A DNA stretch of 10,142 bases, from positions 1 through 10,142 of the forward strand of contig VGKB01000028.1 in assembly GCA_016867255.1 (NCBI GenBank), read 5' to 3'. Every line of letters starts with the position of its first letter. Position 1 is the stretch's first letter. This stretch comes from Candidatus Moraniibacteriota bacterium (GTDB taxonomy: Bacteria > Patescibacteriota > Minisyncoccia > CAIUEV01). The notes below the pieces were generated by a model. It was not told the DNA's origin. It saw only the letters and a list, made by a program, of their open reading frames with translations, and searched no databases. Shown here one piece after another: positions 1-7,840 of the stretch. The position numbers were made by a program, and so were the translations under genes.

Positions 1-747
1 CACGCCAACCGCGACATCTTGCTTATGGACGAAGTGCTGGCTGTCGGCGACGCGAATTTCCAGCAGAAATGCCTTGAAGAGTTTAACAAGTTCCGCAAGC
101 AAGGCAAGACGGTAATCTTGGTAACCCATGATATGGGCACTATCCAACGTTACTGTGATCGGGCAATGCTCCTTCACAACGGCAAAATTGAATTAATCGG
201 ACAACCTCTCGCAACAGTAGAAAAATACGTCAACCAGAATATGCGCGACGAAGAGGACAGAATTGAGAAAAACGAAATTAAAAAATCTGCCAACATAAAA
301 ACCCCGCGCCAAAAAAAGACACCCCCCCAAAAAGAAAAAATTGCCCGAATCGCCAAAGTAGAATTTCTAGATAAAGACGGCAAACCCAAGAACATCTTTA
401 GTACCGGCGATGACATAAATATAAGAATCCATTATCAATGCCGCAAGACAATCCTAAAGCCGGTTTTTGGCATAGCAATTTATACCCAGGACGGAATTAA
501 TCTCGGCGGGCCAAATACCAGAACTTCCCACTGCCTGATTGAAAAAATAAAAGGCAGGGGGAGCTTGGATTTCACAATAATCAAAAACCCATTTTTTACG
601 GGAGCTTACGATTTGACCGTAACTCTTTACGACTGGGAATGCATAAATCCCTACGACATAAAAGAAAGAACTTGCAGCTTTAAGATTTTTTCCAAGGAAG
701 AAAACCAATTTGGGATAATTAAGCTAAACCATCTATGGGGAAAATAG
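1..747 (+). CDS. ABC transporter ATP-binding protein, Wzt-like polysaccharide exporter subunit (5' end missing)
   Basis: This is the C-terminal 248 codons of an ABC ATPase that energises export of a lipid-linked surface polysaccharide at the inner face of the membrane. The frame is open from base 1, so the Walker A and signature motifs lie outside the window. Visible motifs are the Walker B/D-loop LLMDEVLAVGD (codons 7-17, catalytic Glu at 11) and the switch histidine in VTHDM (His43). Codons 80-115 form a Lys-rich linker. A beta-rich domain follows (about 118-248) and ends in GIIKLNHLWGK, as in the C-terminal carbohydrate-binding domain of Wzt-type exporters, which reads the end of the finished glycan. 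The stop overlaps the next gene by 13 bases, indicating translational coupling. The permease partner is presumably upstream. The family is clear; the exported polymer is unknown. Confidence 0.9.
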   Translation, partial: HANRDILLMDEVLAVGDANFQQKCLEEFNKFRKQGKTVILVTHDMGTIQRYCDRAMLLHNGKIELIGQPLATVEKYVNQNMRDEEDRIEKNEIKKSANIKTPRQKKTPPQKEKIARIAKVEFLDKDGKPKNIFSTGDDINIRIHYQCRKTILKPVFGIAIYTQDGINLGGPNTRTSHCLIEKIKGRGSLDFTIIKNPFFTGAYDLTVTLYDWECINPYDIKERTCSFKIFSKEENQFGIIKLNHLWGK

Positions 748-3626
748 ACATCTTGGATTTGCCTTTTGACCAATACTCCCGCAACTATATCATTAGCGCC
801 GGCATAAAGAAATACAAAAAAGCAAACAAGCTTCCGGGAATAAAAATTTTAGATGTAGGGGGAAGAGCCGGGATGCTGGAACATTTTATTGACCCGGGGG
901 ATAAACTCACCCTTTTGGACATTAGGCCGGGCAAAGAGCCCAATCTTGTCTTGGGAGATGGGAATAAAATGAATATGTTTGAGGACAACAGCTTTGACGT
1001 GGTTATTTCCAGCGACGTATTTGAACACATAAATTTTAAGAGACGGGTTTCTTTCATAAAAGAATCAATTAGGGTTTCAAAGGGATTGATAGTGCTGGCC
1101 GCTCCTTTTGACTCTCCGGAAGTAAAGCAAGCGGAAAAAACCGCTGCCGCTTATTTTAAAAAAATAGCGGGCGAACGGCATCTCTGGCTGGAAGAACATA
1201 TCAAGAACGGACTGCCCAGCCACAAAGATTTGGAAAACCTGCTTGACCAAGAAAAATTAGGTTATAACTGCGTATTTTCCAATAACACCCGCGACTGGCT
1301 TTTATTCCAGCTGGTAATATTCTACTCCCACGCCCTAAAGGTTGAGGGAAAGAAGCTGACCCGGCCCTTGTTCCGATTTTACAACCAAAATTTCTTGGAA
1401 TTGGAAGAAAAAACAAGTTCTTTCTACAGAAGGATTTACTTTATAACAAAAAGGGGGGAGTTCAAACCGTCTTTGGAATACTCTTTTAGTAGGGGAAAAT
1501 ATACCCGTTTTATTGAAAAAATATTCTCCCTCCTTTTTAAGCTGGCTCTCGATTTTAAAATCAGTGAGGAAGATGAAATTAAGAAATCAAAGCTCCTCCT
1601 AAGAAAAAACTGGTTAAAAACCAATAATTTAGCCGCCCAATTGGAGAAAAAAAAGAGCCAATTGGCGACAAAAAATTACCAGCTGGAGCGGCTAACGGCG
1701 GAGATGGACCTTATGCGCTCCTCTAAATTTTGGAAATTGCGCAATCGTTACCTAAAGCTAAAAAATTTCCGCCGCGAAGACATGAGTGAACTCCAAAGAA
1801 AAGCTCTGTCCGTTGCCAAAAGGGAAGGAATAATAAAAACAGTTAGATATTTCTTTAAATATCTGGCCCACGGCAGGGAATATTTCCAGTCCGGCAGTCA
1901 CAGGAAAGATGATTACCGGGAATGGATAAATTTAAAAGAGAAAAAGGATGAAAAGGAAATCTCCCAAAAAATAAACGAGCTTGATTATAAGCCAAAAATT
2001 TCCATTATCACCCCCGTCTATAACGTTGACTCCAAATGGCTCAACCAATGCGTTGACTCCGTTGTCAACCAATCCTATCCGCATTGGGAATTGTGCCTCC
2101 ACGACGACGCTTCCACTAAAAAAGAAACTCTCAACTGCCTAAAGAAATGGAAAACTTGCGGAGATAAGAGAATAAGGGTAAGTTTTGGCCAAAATAACCA
2201 ACATATTTCCGGCGCTTCCAACGAAGCACTGAAGCTAGCTACGGGAGAGTTCATCCTGCTGCTTGATAACGATGACAAACTGCCGGAAAATGCGCTCTAT
2301 GAGTACGTTAAAGCGCTAAACAAAAACCCTAAAATTGATTTCATCTACAGTGACGAAGACAAAATTGACGAAAAAAACCGGCGGCTTAACCCGTTTTTCA
2401 AACCGGATTGGTCGCCTGACATGTTCCTTTCAATGAATTACGTTTGCCACAGTCTTTTTCGCCGATCTATCGTTAACGCGCTTGGGGGTTTTCGCAAGGG
2501 CTATGAGGGAGCTCAGGATTACGATCTTGTTCTGCGCTTTATTGAGAGAACCAGTCCGGAGAAAATTTTTCACATTCCCAAAATCCTCTACCACTGGAGA
2601 CAAATTGAAACTTCAACTTCCACTGGCATCGCCGCTAAAAACTACGCGGGGGAAAATTCAATCAAGGCCCTTAACGATTATTTGAAGAGGAATATGGTTG
2701 AGGGTCACGCGCAAGAAGAGCTTTCTCCGGGCAGATTCAGAATAAAAAGAAAAATTGTCGGCGACCCGGGAGTCTCCATTATAATACCCTTCCACGACCA
2801 AACGGATGTCTTAATAAGATGCGTTGAAAGCATTCTCACCAAAACGGACTACAAAAATTATGAGATTGTTTTAGTCAACAACCAAAGCCAAGAAGAAAAA
2901 ACCCGGCGTTACCTGGAAAAACTAAAAGATTATCCCGCTTGCAAGGTGCTAAAATATGATAAACCCTTCAATTTTTCAACCATAAATAATTTTGCGGTCA
3001 GCTGGTCAAAAAATGAATACATTCTCTTTTTGAACAATGACACCGAAGTAATTACCGGGGAGTGGCTTTCGGCAATGTTGGAACAAATTCAACGGCCGGA
3101 AGTGGGAGCGGTGGGAGCTAAATTGCTTTATCCCAACAATAAAATTCAGCACGCGGGAGTCATTTTGGGCACGGGAATTGCCGGGCACGCTTTCAAGCAT
3201 TTGCCGGAAGATAATGAGGGCTATATGAGCCAAGCAAATATCATTAAGAACTACAGCGCCGTGACGGCCGCCTGCCTGTTGACAAAGAAAAGTGTTTTCT
3301 CCAAAGCGGGAGGATTTGACGAAAAAAATCTGTCAATTGCTTACAACGATATTGACCTTTGCCTCAAGATCAGAAAAATGGGCTATTTGATTGTTTACAC
3401 GCCTTACGCGAAACTCTACCATTATGAATCTCTAAGCCGAGGAGACGACGAGCAATTAAAGACTACCCATCCGGAAAAATACCGGAGAGTAAAGAGAGAA
3501 AGAATGCATATGTTTAATAAATGGAGAAGAGAAATAAAAAACGACCCTTATTACAGTCCCAATCTGACCAGATTAAAAGAGGATTTTTCCATCAATCTTG
3601 ATGCGTTTCCGCCAAGATACGTCTAG
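735..3626 (+). CDS. Methyltransferase - coiled coil - double GT2 glycosyltransferase fusion protein
   Basis: This 963-residue protein joins several glycan-modifying units. Residues about 20-190 are a class I SAM-dependent methyltransferase with motif I ILDVGGRAG (38-46) and DVVISSDVFEHI (88-99). Residues about 292-330 have a leucine heptad (L303, L310, L317, M324) and end in SSKFWKLRNRY, a motif often seen before GT2 domains. The first GT2 domain (about 420-660) has ISIITPVYN and the metal-binding DNDD at 511-514. The second (about 678-900) has VSIIIPFHD and NND at 767-769. No transmembrane segment is evident, so it is probably cytoplasmic or peripheral. The ATG lies inside the end of the ABC ATPase gene and has no clear Shine-Dalgarno sequence, which fits translational coupling. 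The methyltransferase probably modifies or caps the glycan that the glycosyltransferases extend and the ABC exporter carries. Sugar specificities cannot be read from the sequence. Confidence 0.9.
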   Translation: MGKIDILDLPFDQYSRNYIISAGIKKYKKANKLPGIKILDVGGRAGMLEHFIDPGDKLTLLDIRPGKEPNLVLGDGNKMNMFEDNSFDVVISSDVFEHINFKRRVSFIKESIRVSKGLIVLAAPFDSPEVKQAEKTAAAYFKKIAGERHLWLEEHIKNGLPSHKDLENLLDQEKLGYNCVFSNNTRDWLLFQLVIFYSHALKVEGKKLTRPLFRFYNQNFLELEEKTSSFYRRIYFITKRGEFKPSLEYSFSRGKYTRFIEKIFSLLFKLALDFKISEEDEIKKSKLLLRKNWLKTNNLAAQLEKKKSQLATKNYQLERLTAEMDLMRSSKFWKLRNRYLKLKNFRREDMSELQRKALSVAKREGIIKTVRYFFKYLAHGREYFQSGSHRKDDYREWINLKEKKDEKEISQKINELDYKPKISIITPVYNVDSKWLNQCVDSVVNQSYPHWELCLHDDASTKKETLNCLKKWKTCGDKRIRVSFGQNNQHISGASNEALKLATGEFILLLDNDDKLPENALYEYVKALNKNPKIDFIYSDEDKIDEKNRRLNPFFKPDWSPDMFLSMNYVCHSLFRRSIVNALGGFRKGYEGAQDYDLVLRFIERTSPEKIFHIPKILYHWRQIETSTSTGIAAKNYAGENSIKALNDYLKRNMVEGHAQEELSPGRFRIKRKIVGDPGVSIIIPFHDQTDVLIRCVESILTKTDYKNYEIVLVNNQSQEEKTRRYLEKLKDYPACKVLKYDKPFNFSTINNFAVSWSKNEYILFLNNDTEVITGEWLSAMLEQIQRPEVGAVGAKLLYPNNKIQHAGVILGTGIAGHAFKHLPEDNEGYMSQANIIKNYSAVTAACLLTKKSVFSKAGGFDEKNLSIAYNDIDLCLKIRKMGYLIVYTPYAKLYHYESLSRGDDEQLKTTHPEKYRRVKRERMHMFNKWRREIKNDPYYSPNLTRLKEDFSINLDAFPPRYV

Positions 3627-3629
3627 CCG

Positions 3630-4919
3630 TTACTTTCCTGTTTTCTCAATTACCTCTTTATATTTTAGCACGTTTGGCATTAAACTATTCAACCTCTCCC
3701 TGTCGGGATAAAGCGGCATTATTTTGAAGCAGGCGTCGTATCCGCCTGCTTCGGTTTTTTCGTAGCATTGCAGCGCGTTTTTCCTGGTCTCAACGCCGGC
3801 CGTCACCGAATCCCCAACGGAAGAAGGGTAAGAAAATAATCCCCCCAGCAAAACCACAACTAAGACAAATTTTGCTAAATTTTTCCTCCTGATACTTCCC
3901 AAAATAAAATAAATGCCTAAGGGAATAAGCATGGAGAAGGTGATGTATCTGGTTTCTGAGGCCTGGCCAATGCCGAAAGCAGAGCGGCCAAGAGTAATTG
4001 AAAGAGCAAATAAAAATGAATAGATGATTAGCAGGACTCCAATCCAAGAAGCCAATTCATTCTTCCTGACAATCGCTACCCGGTACAACCCGTAAACCAG
4101 TGCCAAAACGGCAAGCGCCGTTAAAATATAATTCAAGCCGTATTTTTGGCTTACGCCGGCATGGTAGAAAAAACCGTTTGCGAGAAGAACGGTAAAAAAA
4201 TCCAGAGTCTGAAAATCGGGCTTTAAATTTAACGCGGCCTGGAATTTCTTCTCGTAACCCCAAAAATAAGCCGCTATTATCATGATTTCAGCGGCTATAG
4301 CCGGCAGAGATATTCTCCATTGCCGGAAACGGTTCAGCAAGGATTCGGCGGCCAGAAAAAAGATAAAAACAGCCGGAATAAACAAGCCGTGGAAAGAGGA
4401 AAAAGCTCCCAGCAGGGAAAAAATAACTATTAAAGCGTTTCTTTTGGCGGTATTTTCCACCGTAAGCGACCAAACACCCAGAAACAGGAAAAGCAGAGGA
4501 AAAACAAAAGTCATTTGAAAAGCGGAAATAATATTGCCCCATTGAAGAATATTCAAAAAAATAAGTGGGATAATGAGGTCCCAAAGGGTAATCTTCCGAC
4601 TGATTTTCTTTTTTGCGTAAAGCGCCAGCAAACAAGACATTATTATCTCCAACGACACGACTGCAATCTCTGCCAGCTGGCTCCAGTTAGTGAGGGGAGC
4701 TAAGATTTTCATAAGAGCAAGGCCAACGCCAATGCGATGCTCGTTGTGCTGATGGGTTACCGTTTCCAGCCAATTACCTTTTTGCATTATCAAATCCGCC
4801 ACATCCCATTCGTCCCAAAAAGGGATGTCCACACTGTTTTTGTAGACAAAGAAGCCAAAATTGCAGAGAAGGGCCAGAGAAACAGCGGCAAATAATATTT
4901 CTTTAAGATAATTTTTCAT
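3630..4919 (-). CDS. Polytopic membrane protein, probable GT-C-type glycosyltransferase
   Basis: This is a 429-residue integral membrane protein with about 9-10 hydrophobic helices. After TM1 (about 7-27) comes an extracytoplasmic loop with DIPFWDEWD (31-39) and QHNEHR (57-62). An acidic motif in the first outer loop is typical of GT-C enzymes, which take sugars from polyprenyl phosphate carriers. After the last helix, a soluble tail of about 60 residues holds two cysteines (QCYEK and DACFK) that could form a disulfide outside the cell. It begins 8 bases after the stop of the polyprenyl-phosphate GT2 gene, so it may be the transferase that uses that enzyme's product. Its stop is 3 bases from the stop of the convergent gene, and its 3' end carries that gene's terminator on the other strand. 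The GT-C assignment rests on topology and motif, not on recognition of a named family. Confidence 0.8.
   Translation of the reverse strand: MKNYLKEILFAAVSLALLCNFGFFVYKNSVDIPFWDEWDVADLIMQKGNWLETVTHQHNEHRIGVGLALMKILAPLTNWSQLAEIAVVSLEIIMSCLLALYAKKKISRKITLWDLIIPLIFLNILQWGNIISAFQMTFVFPLLFLFLGVWSLTVENTAKRNALIVIFSLLGAFSSFHGLFIPAVFIFFLAAESLLNRFRQWRISLPAIAAEIMIIAAYFWGYEKKFQAALNLKPDFQTLDFFTVLLANGFFYHAGVSQKYGLNYILTALAVLALVYGLYRVAIVRKNELASWIGVLLIIYSFLFALSITLGRSAFGIGQASETRYITFSMLIPLGIYFILGSIRRKNLAKFVLVVVLLGGLFSYPSSVGDSVTAGVETRKNALQCYEKTEAGGYDACFKIMPLYPDRERLNSLMPNVLKYKEVIEKTGK
3726..3760 (+). terminator. Intrinsic terminator of the rightward operon, embedded in the convergent gene
   Basis: GAAGCAGGCG (3726-3735) and CGCCTGCTTC (3743-3752) form a perfect 10-bp stem, 7 pairs of it G-C, around a 7-base loop. 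Two possible U-G pairs (3725/3753, 3724/3754) extend it, and six T follow (3755-3760). It lies 100 bases after the stop of the methyltransferase/glycosyltransferase gene. On the opposite strand the stem is followed by AAAAT, so it acts only rightward. The same bases encode the EAGGYDACF stretch near the C-terminus of the leftward membrane protein. Confidence 0.75.
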
Positions 4920-4927
4920 CTCAACAT

Positions 4928-5683
4928 TTATTTCTTTTTAGATTTTCGGTAGTCTCCGCGGGACATCCATTTCTCCAGCCAACAGTACAAAATGATAAAA
5001 AAATAACGGCTGCCCATCTCCTTGATCTTGAGGTGTGATTCTCTTTCCGCCCGATTTATCCAATAGTTTGGCATAACCGCGTAAGAATAACCCCGGACAA
5101 TAGCTTTGAGTGGCAGCTCCACCGTCAAATTAAAATGGCGGCTCAAGAACGGCCGCAATCCCTGAACGGCTTCCCGGCTATACAGCTTGAAAGCGTTAGT
5201 CACATCGTTATAGCGGATGCCAAAAAGCAGGCGGATGACATTGTTGGTAAAACGGTTGAGAAAGTATTTTAGCGCGGGATAGTTTATGGTCTTGCCGCCC
5301 TTGATGAATCGCGACCCAAAAACGCAATCATATCCCTCTCGCATTTTCTCGTAGAATTTCACCAAATCTTCCGGTCTATCGGACAAATCCGCCATCACGA
5401 CGGCCACGGCATCCCCGCGAAAATTATCAAGCCCCTTGCGGACGGCAAAGCCAAATCCGTTGGGCGGTTTATTGTTGATGTAGCGAACGGATTCAATGTC
5501 TTGGGAGAGCTTCTTTAAAATTTCTTCAGTGTCGTCCGTGCTGTTGTCGTTAACTACCAGAATCTCATGCTGGATTCCGGCTTTCGCCAATTCTCGGTAA
5601 AAAGCCAAAACGGTTTTCTTTATCCTACTCCCCTCGTTATGGGCGGGGATAACCAGCGACAATAAGTTTATTCCTTTGGTCAT
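4928..5683 (-). CDS. GT2 polyprenyl-phosphate glycosyltransferase (DPM1/ArnC/GtrB-like)
   Basis: This 251-residue GT-A-fold enzyme is predicted to transfer a sugar from a nucleotide donor to undecaprenyl phosphate on the cytoplasmic face. Motifs are VIPAHNEG (11-18), VVNDNSTDDT (43-52), GFGFAVRKG (76-84), MADLSDRPED (97-106) and GSRFIKGG (123-130). The first Asp of the usual DxD is Met here (M97-A98-D99), while D99 and D102 remain. The protein lacks the long C-terminal membrane anchor of ArnC/GtrB and has only a short hydrophobic stretch near 228-240. I chose the ATG at 5683 because it makes an ATGA overlap with the stop of the upstream epimerase gene. An in-frame ATG at 5725 would add 14 residues inside that gene and looks unlikely. 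The GT-C-like protein follows 8 bases downstream. Confidence 0.88.
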   Translation of the reverse strand: MTKGINLLSLVIPAHNEGSRIKKTVLAFYRELAKAGIQHEILVVNDNSTDDTEEILKKLSQDIESVRYINNKPPNGFGFAVRKGLDNFRGDAVAVVMADLSDRPEDLVKFYEKMREGYDCVFGSRFIKGGKTINYPALKYFLNRFTNNVIRLLFGIRYNDVTNAFKLYSREAVQGLRPFLSRHFNLTVELPLKAIVRGYSYAVMPNYWINRAERESHLKIKEMGSRYFFIILYCWLEKWMSRGDYRKSKKK

Positions 5684-6750
5684 GACAAAATTGGTTTTAA
5701 CTTCTTTTTGTTTTTGAGAATCCATTCGGCGATATCTGAAATTGTTTTTTTAATGTCTTTTTTGGGCTGCCAACCGGTAATTTTTTTGATCTTGGCGCAA
5801 TTAGCGATAAATAATTTCAAGTCCGCCGGTCTTTCTTCCCGCACTTTACTGATTTTTATTTTATTGCCGGTTATCTCCTCGCACACTTTCGTAAGTTCAC
5901 ACAAGGAAACGCTGTTTCCGAGCCCGCCGCCGACATTAAAAGTCTGGCCGCTGAACTTTGGAAAATCATTGAGCTGAATGTCTATAATGTCAAATAAATC
6001 GCTCACGTGAATAAAATCCCTCACTTGCTTCCCCTCACCGCCGTAGCCAATGTAAGTGAGCTTGCCGCCAAAAATATGTTTCGCCACCCACAAAACAAAG
6101 ACTCCCTGATCAACTTTTCCCATCTGCCAGGGGCCCGTGATTACTCCGCAGCGGTTGATTATACTTTTTACGCCATAGTTGTAGCAATACTCTTGCAGCA
6201 TCAATTCGGAGCACAATTTTGTGGCGCCATAAAGCGATCTTGCTCCGGAAAGCGGAAATCCTTCCGAAACGCCTTCCGCGGACACTCCAGCCACGCTTTG
6301 CCGATCGGATAACGAAAACCTGGTTTCGCCTTCAATAAAATTCAAATTATTCAGTGTTTCAATTGGATAGACCCGGCTGCTTGATAGGAACATAAAATCC
6401 GCTCCCCTAGTTCTTGCAAATTCAAGGCAGTTGATTGTACCCAGCAAATTAGTATTAATGAGGTATTCCGGCGATGAGCCAATTCCCGCCAGCACGGACG
6501 GCTCCGCCGAACATTCCAACAGTAAATCCGTTTTGCCAATTTCCTCAAAATCTTCTTTGTTGCGTATGTCACCGTGGAGAAAGACTATTCCTTTTTCCTT
6601 GAGCCGCGCCAGATTCAATTCGGAGCCCCTTCTCTTGAGGTTGTCAAGAGCCGTAACACTAATTTTGGGATACTTTTCCTTCAGCTTTATCGCTAGGCTT
6701 GATCCCACAAAGCCAGCTCCGCCGGTTATTAAAATGTTATTGTAGCGCAT
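5680..6750 (-). CDS. NAD(P)-dependent SDR sugar-nucleotide epimerase/dehydratase, CDP-paratose 2-epimerase-like
   Basis: This extended short-chain dehydrogenase/reductase of 356 residues should alter a sugar while it is attached to a nucleotide. It has the Rossmann motif GGAGFVG (G10, G13, G16), HGDIR, a SSSRVYP segment in the catalytic-serine region, and YGATK with catalytic Y174 and K178. GKQVRDFIHVSDL and FNVGGG match the substrate and C-terminal regions of the CDP-paratose 2-epimerase (RfbE-like) group. The ATG at 6750 puts the Rossmann motif at the usual distance from the N-terminus and leaves a 7-base gap after the previous gene. The open frame continues upstream to 6855, but that extension lies inside the previous gene. 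The neighbouring gene is a paralogue in the same group. The exact sugar is not determined; an RfbE-like reaction is only one possibility. Confidence 0.85.
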   Translation of the reverse strand: MRYNNILITGGAGFVGSSLAIKLKEKYPKISVTALDNLKRRGSELNLARLKEKGIVFLHGDIRNKEDFEEIGKTDLLLECSAEPSVLAGIGSSPEYLINTNLLGTINCLEFARTRGADFMFLSSSRVYPIETLNNLNFIEGETRFSLSDRQSVAGVSAEGVSEGFPLSGARSLYGATKLCSELMLQEYCYNYGVKSIINRCGVITGPWQMGKVDQGVFVLWVAKHIFGGKLTYIGYGGEGKQVRDFIHVSDLFDIIDIQLNDFPKFSGQTFNVGGGLGNSVSLCELTKVCEEITGNKIKISKVREERPADLKLFIANCAKIKKITGWQPKKDIKKTISDIAEWILKNKKKLKPILS

Positions 6751-6757
6751 AAAGGTT

Positions 6758-7816
6758 TTAAAAATGTCCTTGTTCACAAATTTCCTCCAAGATATCGTCA
6801 ATGCCGTATTTGAAGTTCCACTCCGGGTAATGCGCCTTAAATTTAGAGACATCACTTACATACCAGACGTGGTCGCCAATCCGGTTTTGGTCCGCGTATT
6901 CATAATTAGCTTTTTTGTTGAGAATTTTTTCTATCTTTTCAATGGCTTCCAGCATGGAGACATTGGAATGGCGCGAACCGCCGGCGTTATAGACTTCCCC
7001 TCGGCGGGGTTTTTGGCAGAAATGCCAAAACATGTTCACTAAGTCGTAAGAATGGATGTTATCGCGCACCTGCTTGCCTTTGTACCCGAAAATGGTATAT
7101 TTCTGGCCGGTGGCAATGCATTTCACAAGATATGCCAGAAAGCCATGTAATTGCGTGCCGCTGTGGTTAGGCCCTGTTAGGCATCCGCCGCGGAATACCC
7201 CCGTACGCAAGCCAAAGTATTTTCCGTACTCCTGCACCATAATGTCCGCCGCCACTTTGGAAGCGCCAAAAATACTATGCTTGGAATTGTCAATGCTCAT
7301 GGATTCATCAATCCCGTTTCTGAAGTACGGATGTGATTCCTCAATTTCATACCTCTTTTCCAGCTCTACTAGAGGAAGATTGTTAGGCGTGTCACCGTAA
7401 ACTTTGTTGGTGGAAGTAAAAATAAAAACCGCTTCTGGGGAATAATTGCGAAAATTTTCCAGCATTACCAAAGTTCCATTGGCGTTAACCGTGAAATCGG
7501 TGAAAGGTTCCTTAGCGGCCCAGTCGTGGGAGGGCTGGGCGGCAGTATGGATAATGATATCAAACTTCCCATAGTCTTTAAAAATTTTTTCCACCTCTCT
7601 ATTTCGTCTAATATCCACATTACAATGAACATATTTGCCGTTCAAACTTTTCTCTAAATTTTTCAGGTTCCAGCTGGTGCTGGCTTCCGGACCAAAAAAA
7701 TACTTCCGCATGTCGTTGTCAATACCGATAATCTTAAAACCTTTTTTCGCGAAAAATCTGGCCGCTTCTGAACCGATAAGCCCGGCTGAGCCGGTAATCA
7801 ACGCTTTTTTTGCCAT
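6758..7816 (-). CDS. NAD-dependent SDR sugar-nucleotide epimerase, CDP-paratose 2-epimerase-like, with Phe at the catalytic Tyr position
   Basis: This 352-residue extended SDR has the Rossmann motif GSAGLIG (G9, G12, G15), IDND after beta-2, TAAQPSHDW (91-99) and TSTNKVYGD (134-142). RGGCLTGP and GKQVRDNIHSYDL follow. This set resembles CDP-tyvelose/CDP-paratose 2-epimerases. The YxxxK motif reads FGASK, with F183 in place of the Tyr and K187 kept; the codon is TTT. I recall uncharacterised relatives with the same Phe, so it may mark a subgroup rather than a fresh mutation. A GGA-containing purine stretch lies just upstream of the ATG and may act as a weak ribosome site. It sits 24 bases after the small membrane protein gene and 7 bases before the next epimerase gene. 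The two epimerases may act in sequence on one NDP-sugar, or as a hetero-oligomer. Confidence 0.85.
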   Translation of the reverse strand: MAKKALITGSAGLIGSEAARFFAKKGFKIIGIDNDMRKYFFGPEASTSWNLKNLEKSLNGKYVHCNVDIRRNREVEKIFKDYGKFDIIIHTAAQPSHDWAAKEPFTDFTVNANGTLVMLENFRNYSPEAVFIFTSTNKVYGDTPNNLPLVELEKRYEIEESHPYFRNGIDESMSIDNSKHSIFGASKVAADIMVQEYGKYFGLRTGVFRGGCLTGPNHSGTQLHGFLAYLVKCIATGQKYTIFGYKGKQVRDNIHSYDLVNMFWHFCQKPRRGEVYNAGGSRHSNVSMLEAIEKIEKILNKKANYEYADQNRIGDHVWYVSDVSKFKAHYPEWNFKYGIDDILEEICEQGHF

Positions 7817-7840
7817 CCTATTTCCGGCGATAATTAAAAA

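Noticed and set aside
311..328. A7 and C7 homopolymers in the ABC ATPase linker, considered as another frameshift site.
   Set aside because: The reading frame continues unbroken into a full carbohydrate-binding domain with the expected C-terminal motif.
3561..3603. Two short palindromes (AATCTG-AC-CAGATT and CATCAA-TC-TTGATG) near the end of the rightward gene, considered as a terminator for the leftward operon.
   Set aside because: Stems are only 6 bp with 2-base spacers, too tight to fold well, and no T tract follows on the leftward strand.
4288..4635. Long open frame in another frame of the leftward strand inside the GT-C-like gene.
   Set aside because: It has no domain or motif, and the overlapping 429-residue membrane protein explains the region fully.
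7011..7030. Perfect 8-bp inverted repeat TTTTGGCA/TGCCAAAA around a GAAA loop.
   Set aside because: It lies inside the epimerase gene, has mostly A-T pairs at the base of the stem and no T tract after it on either strand. It is probably a chance result of coding sequence.
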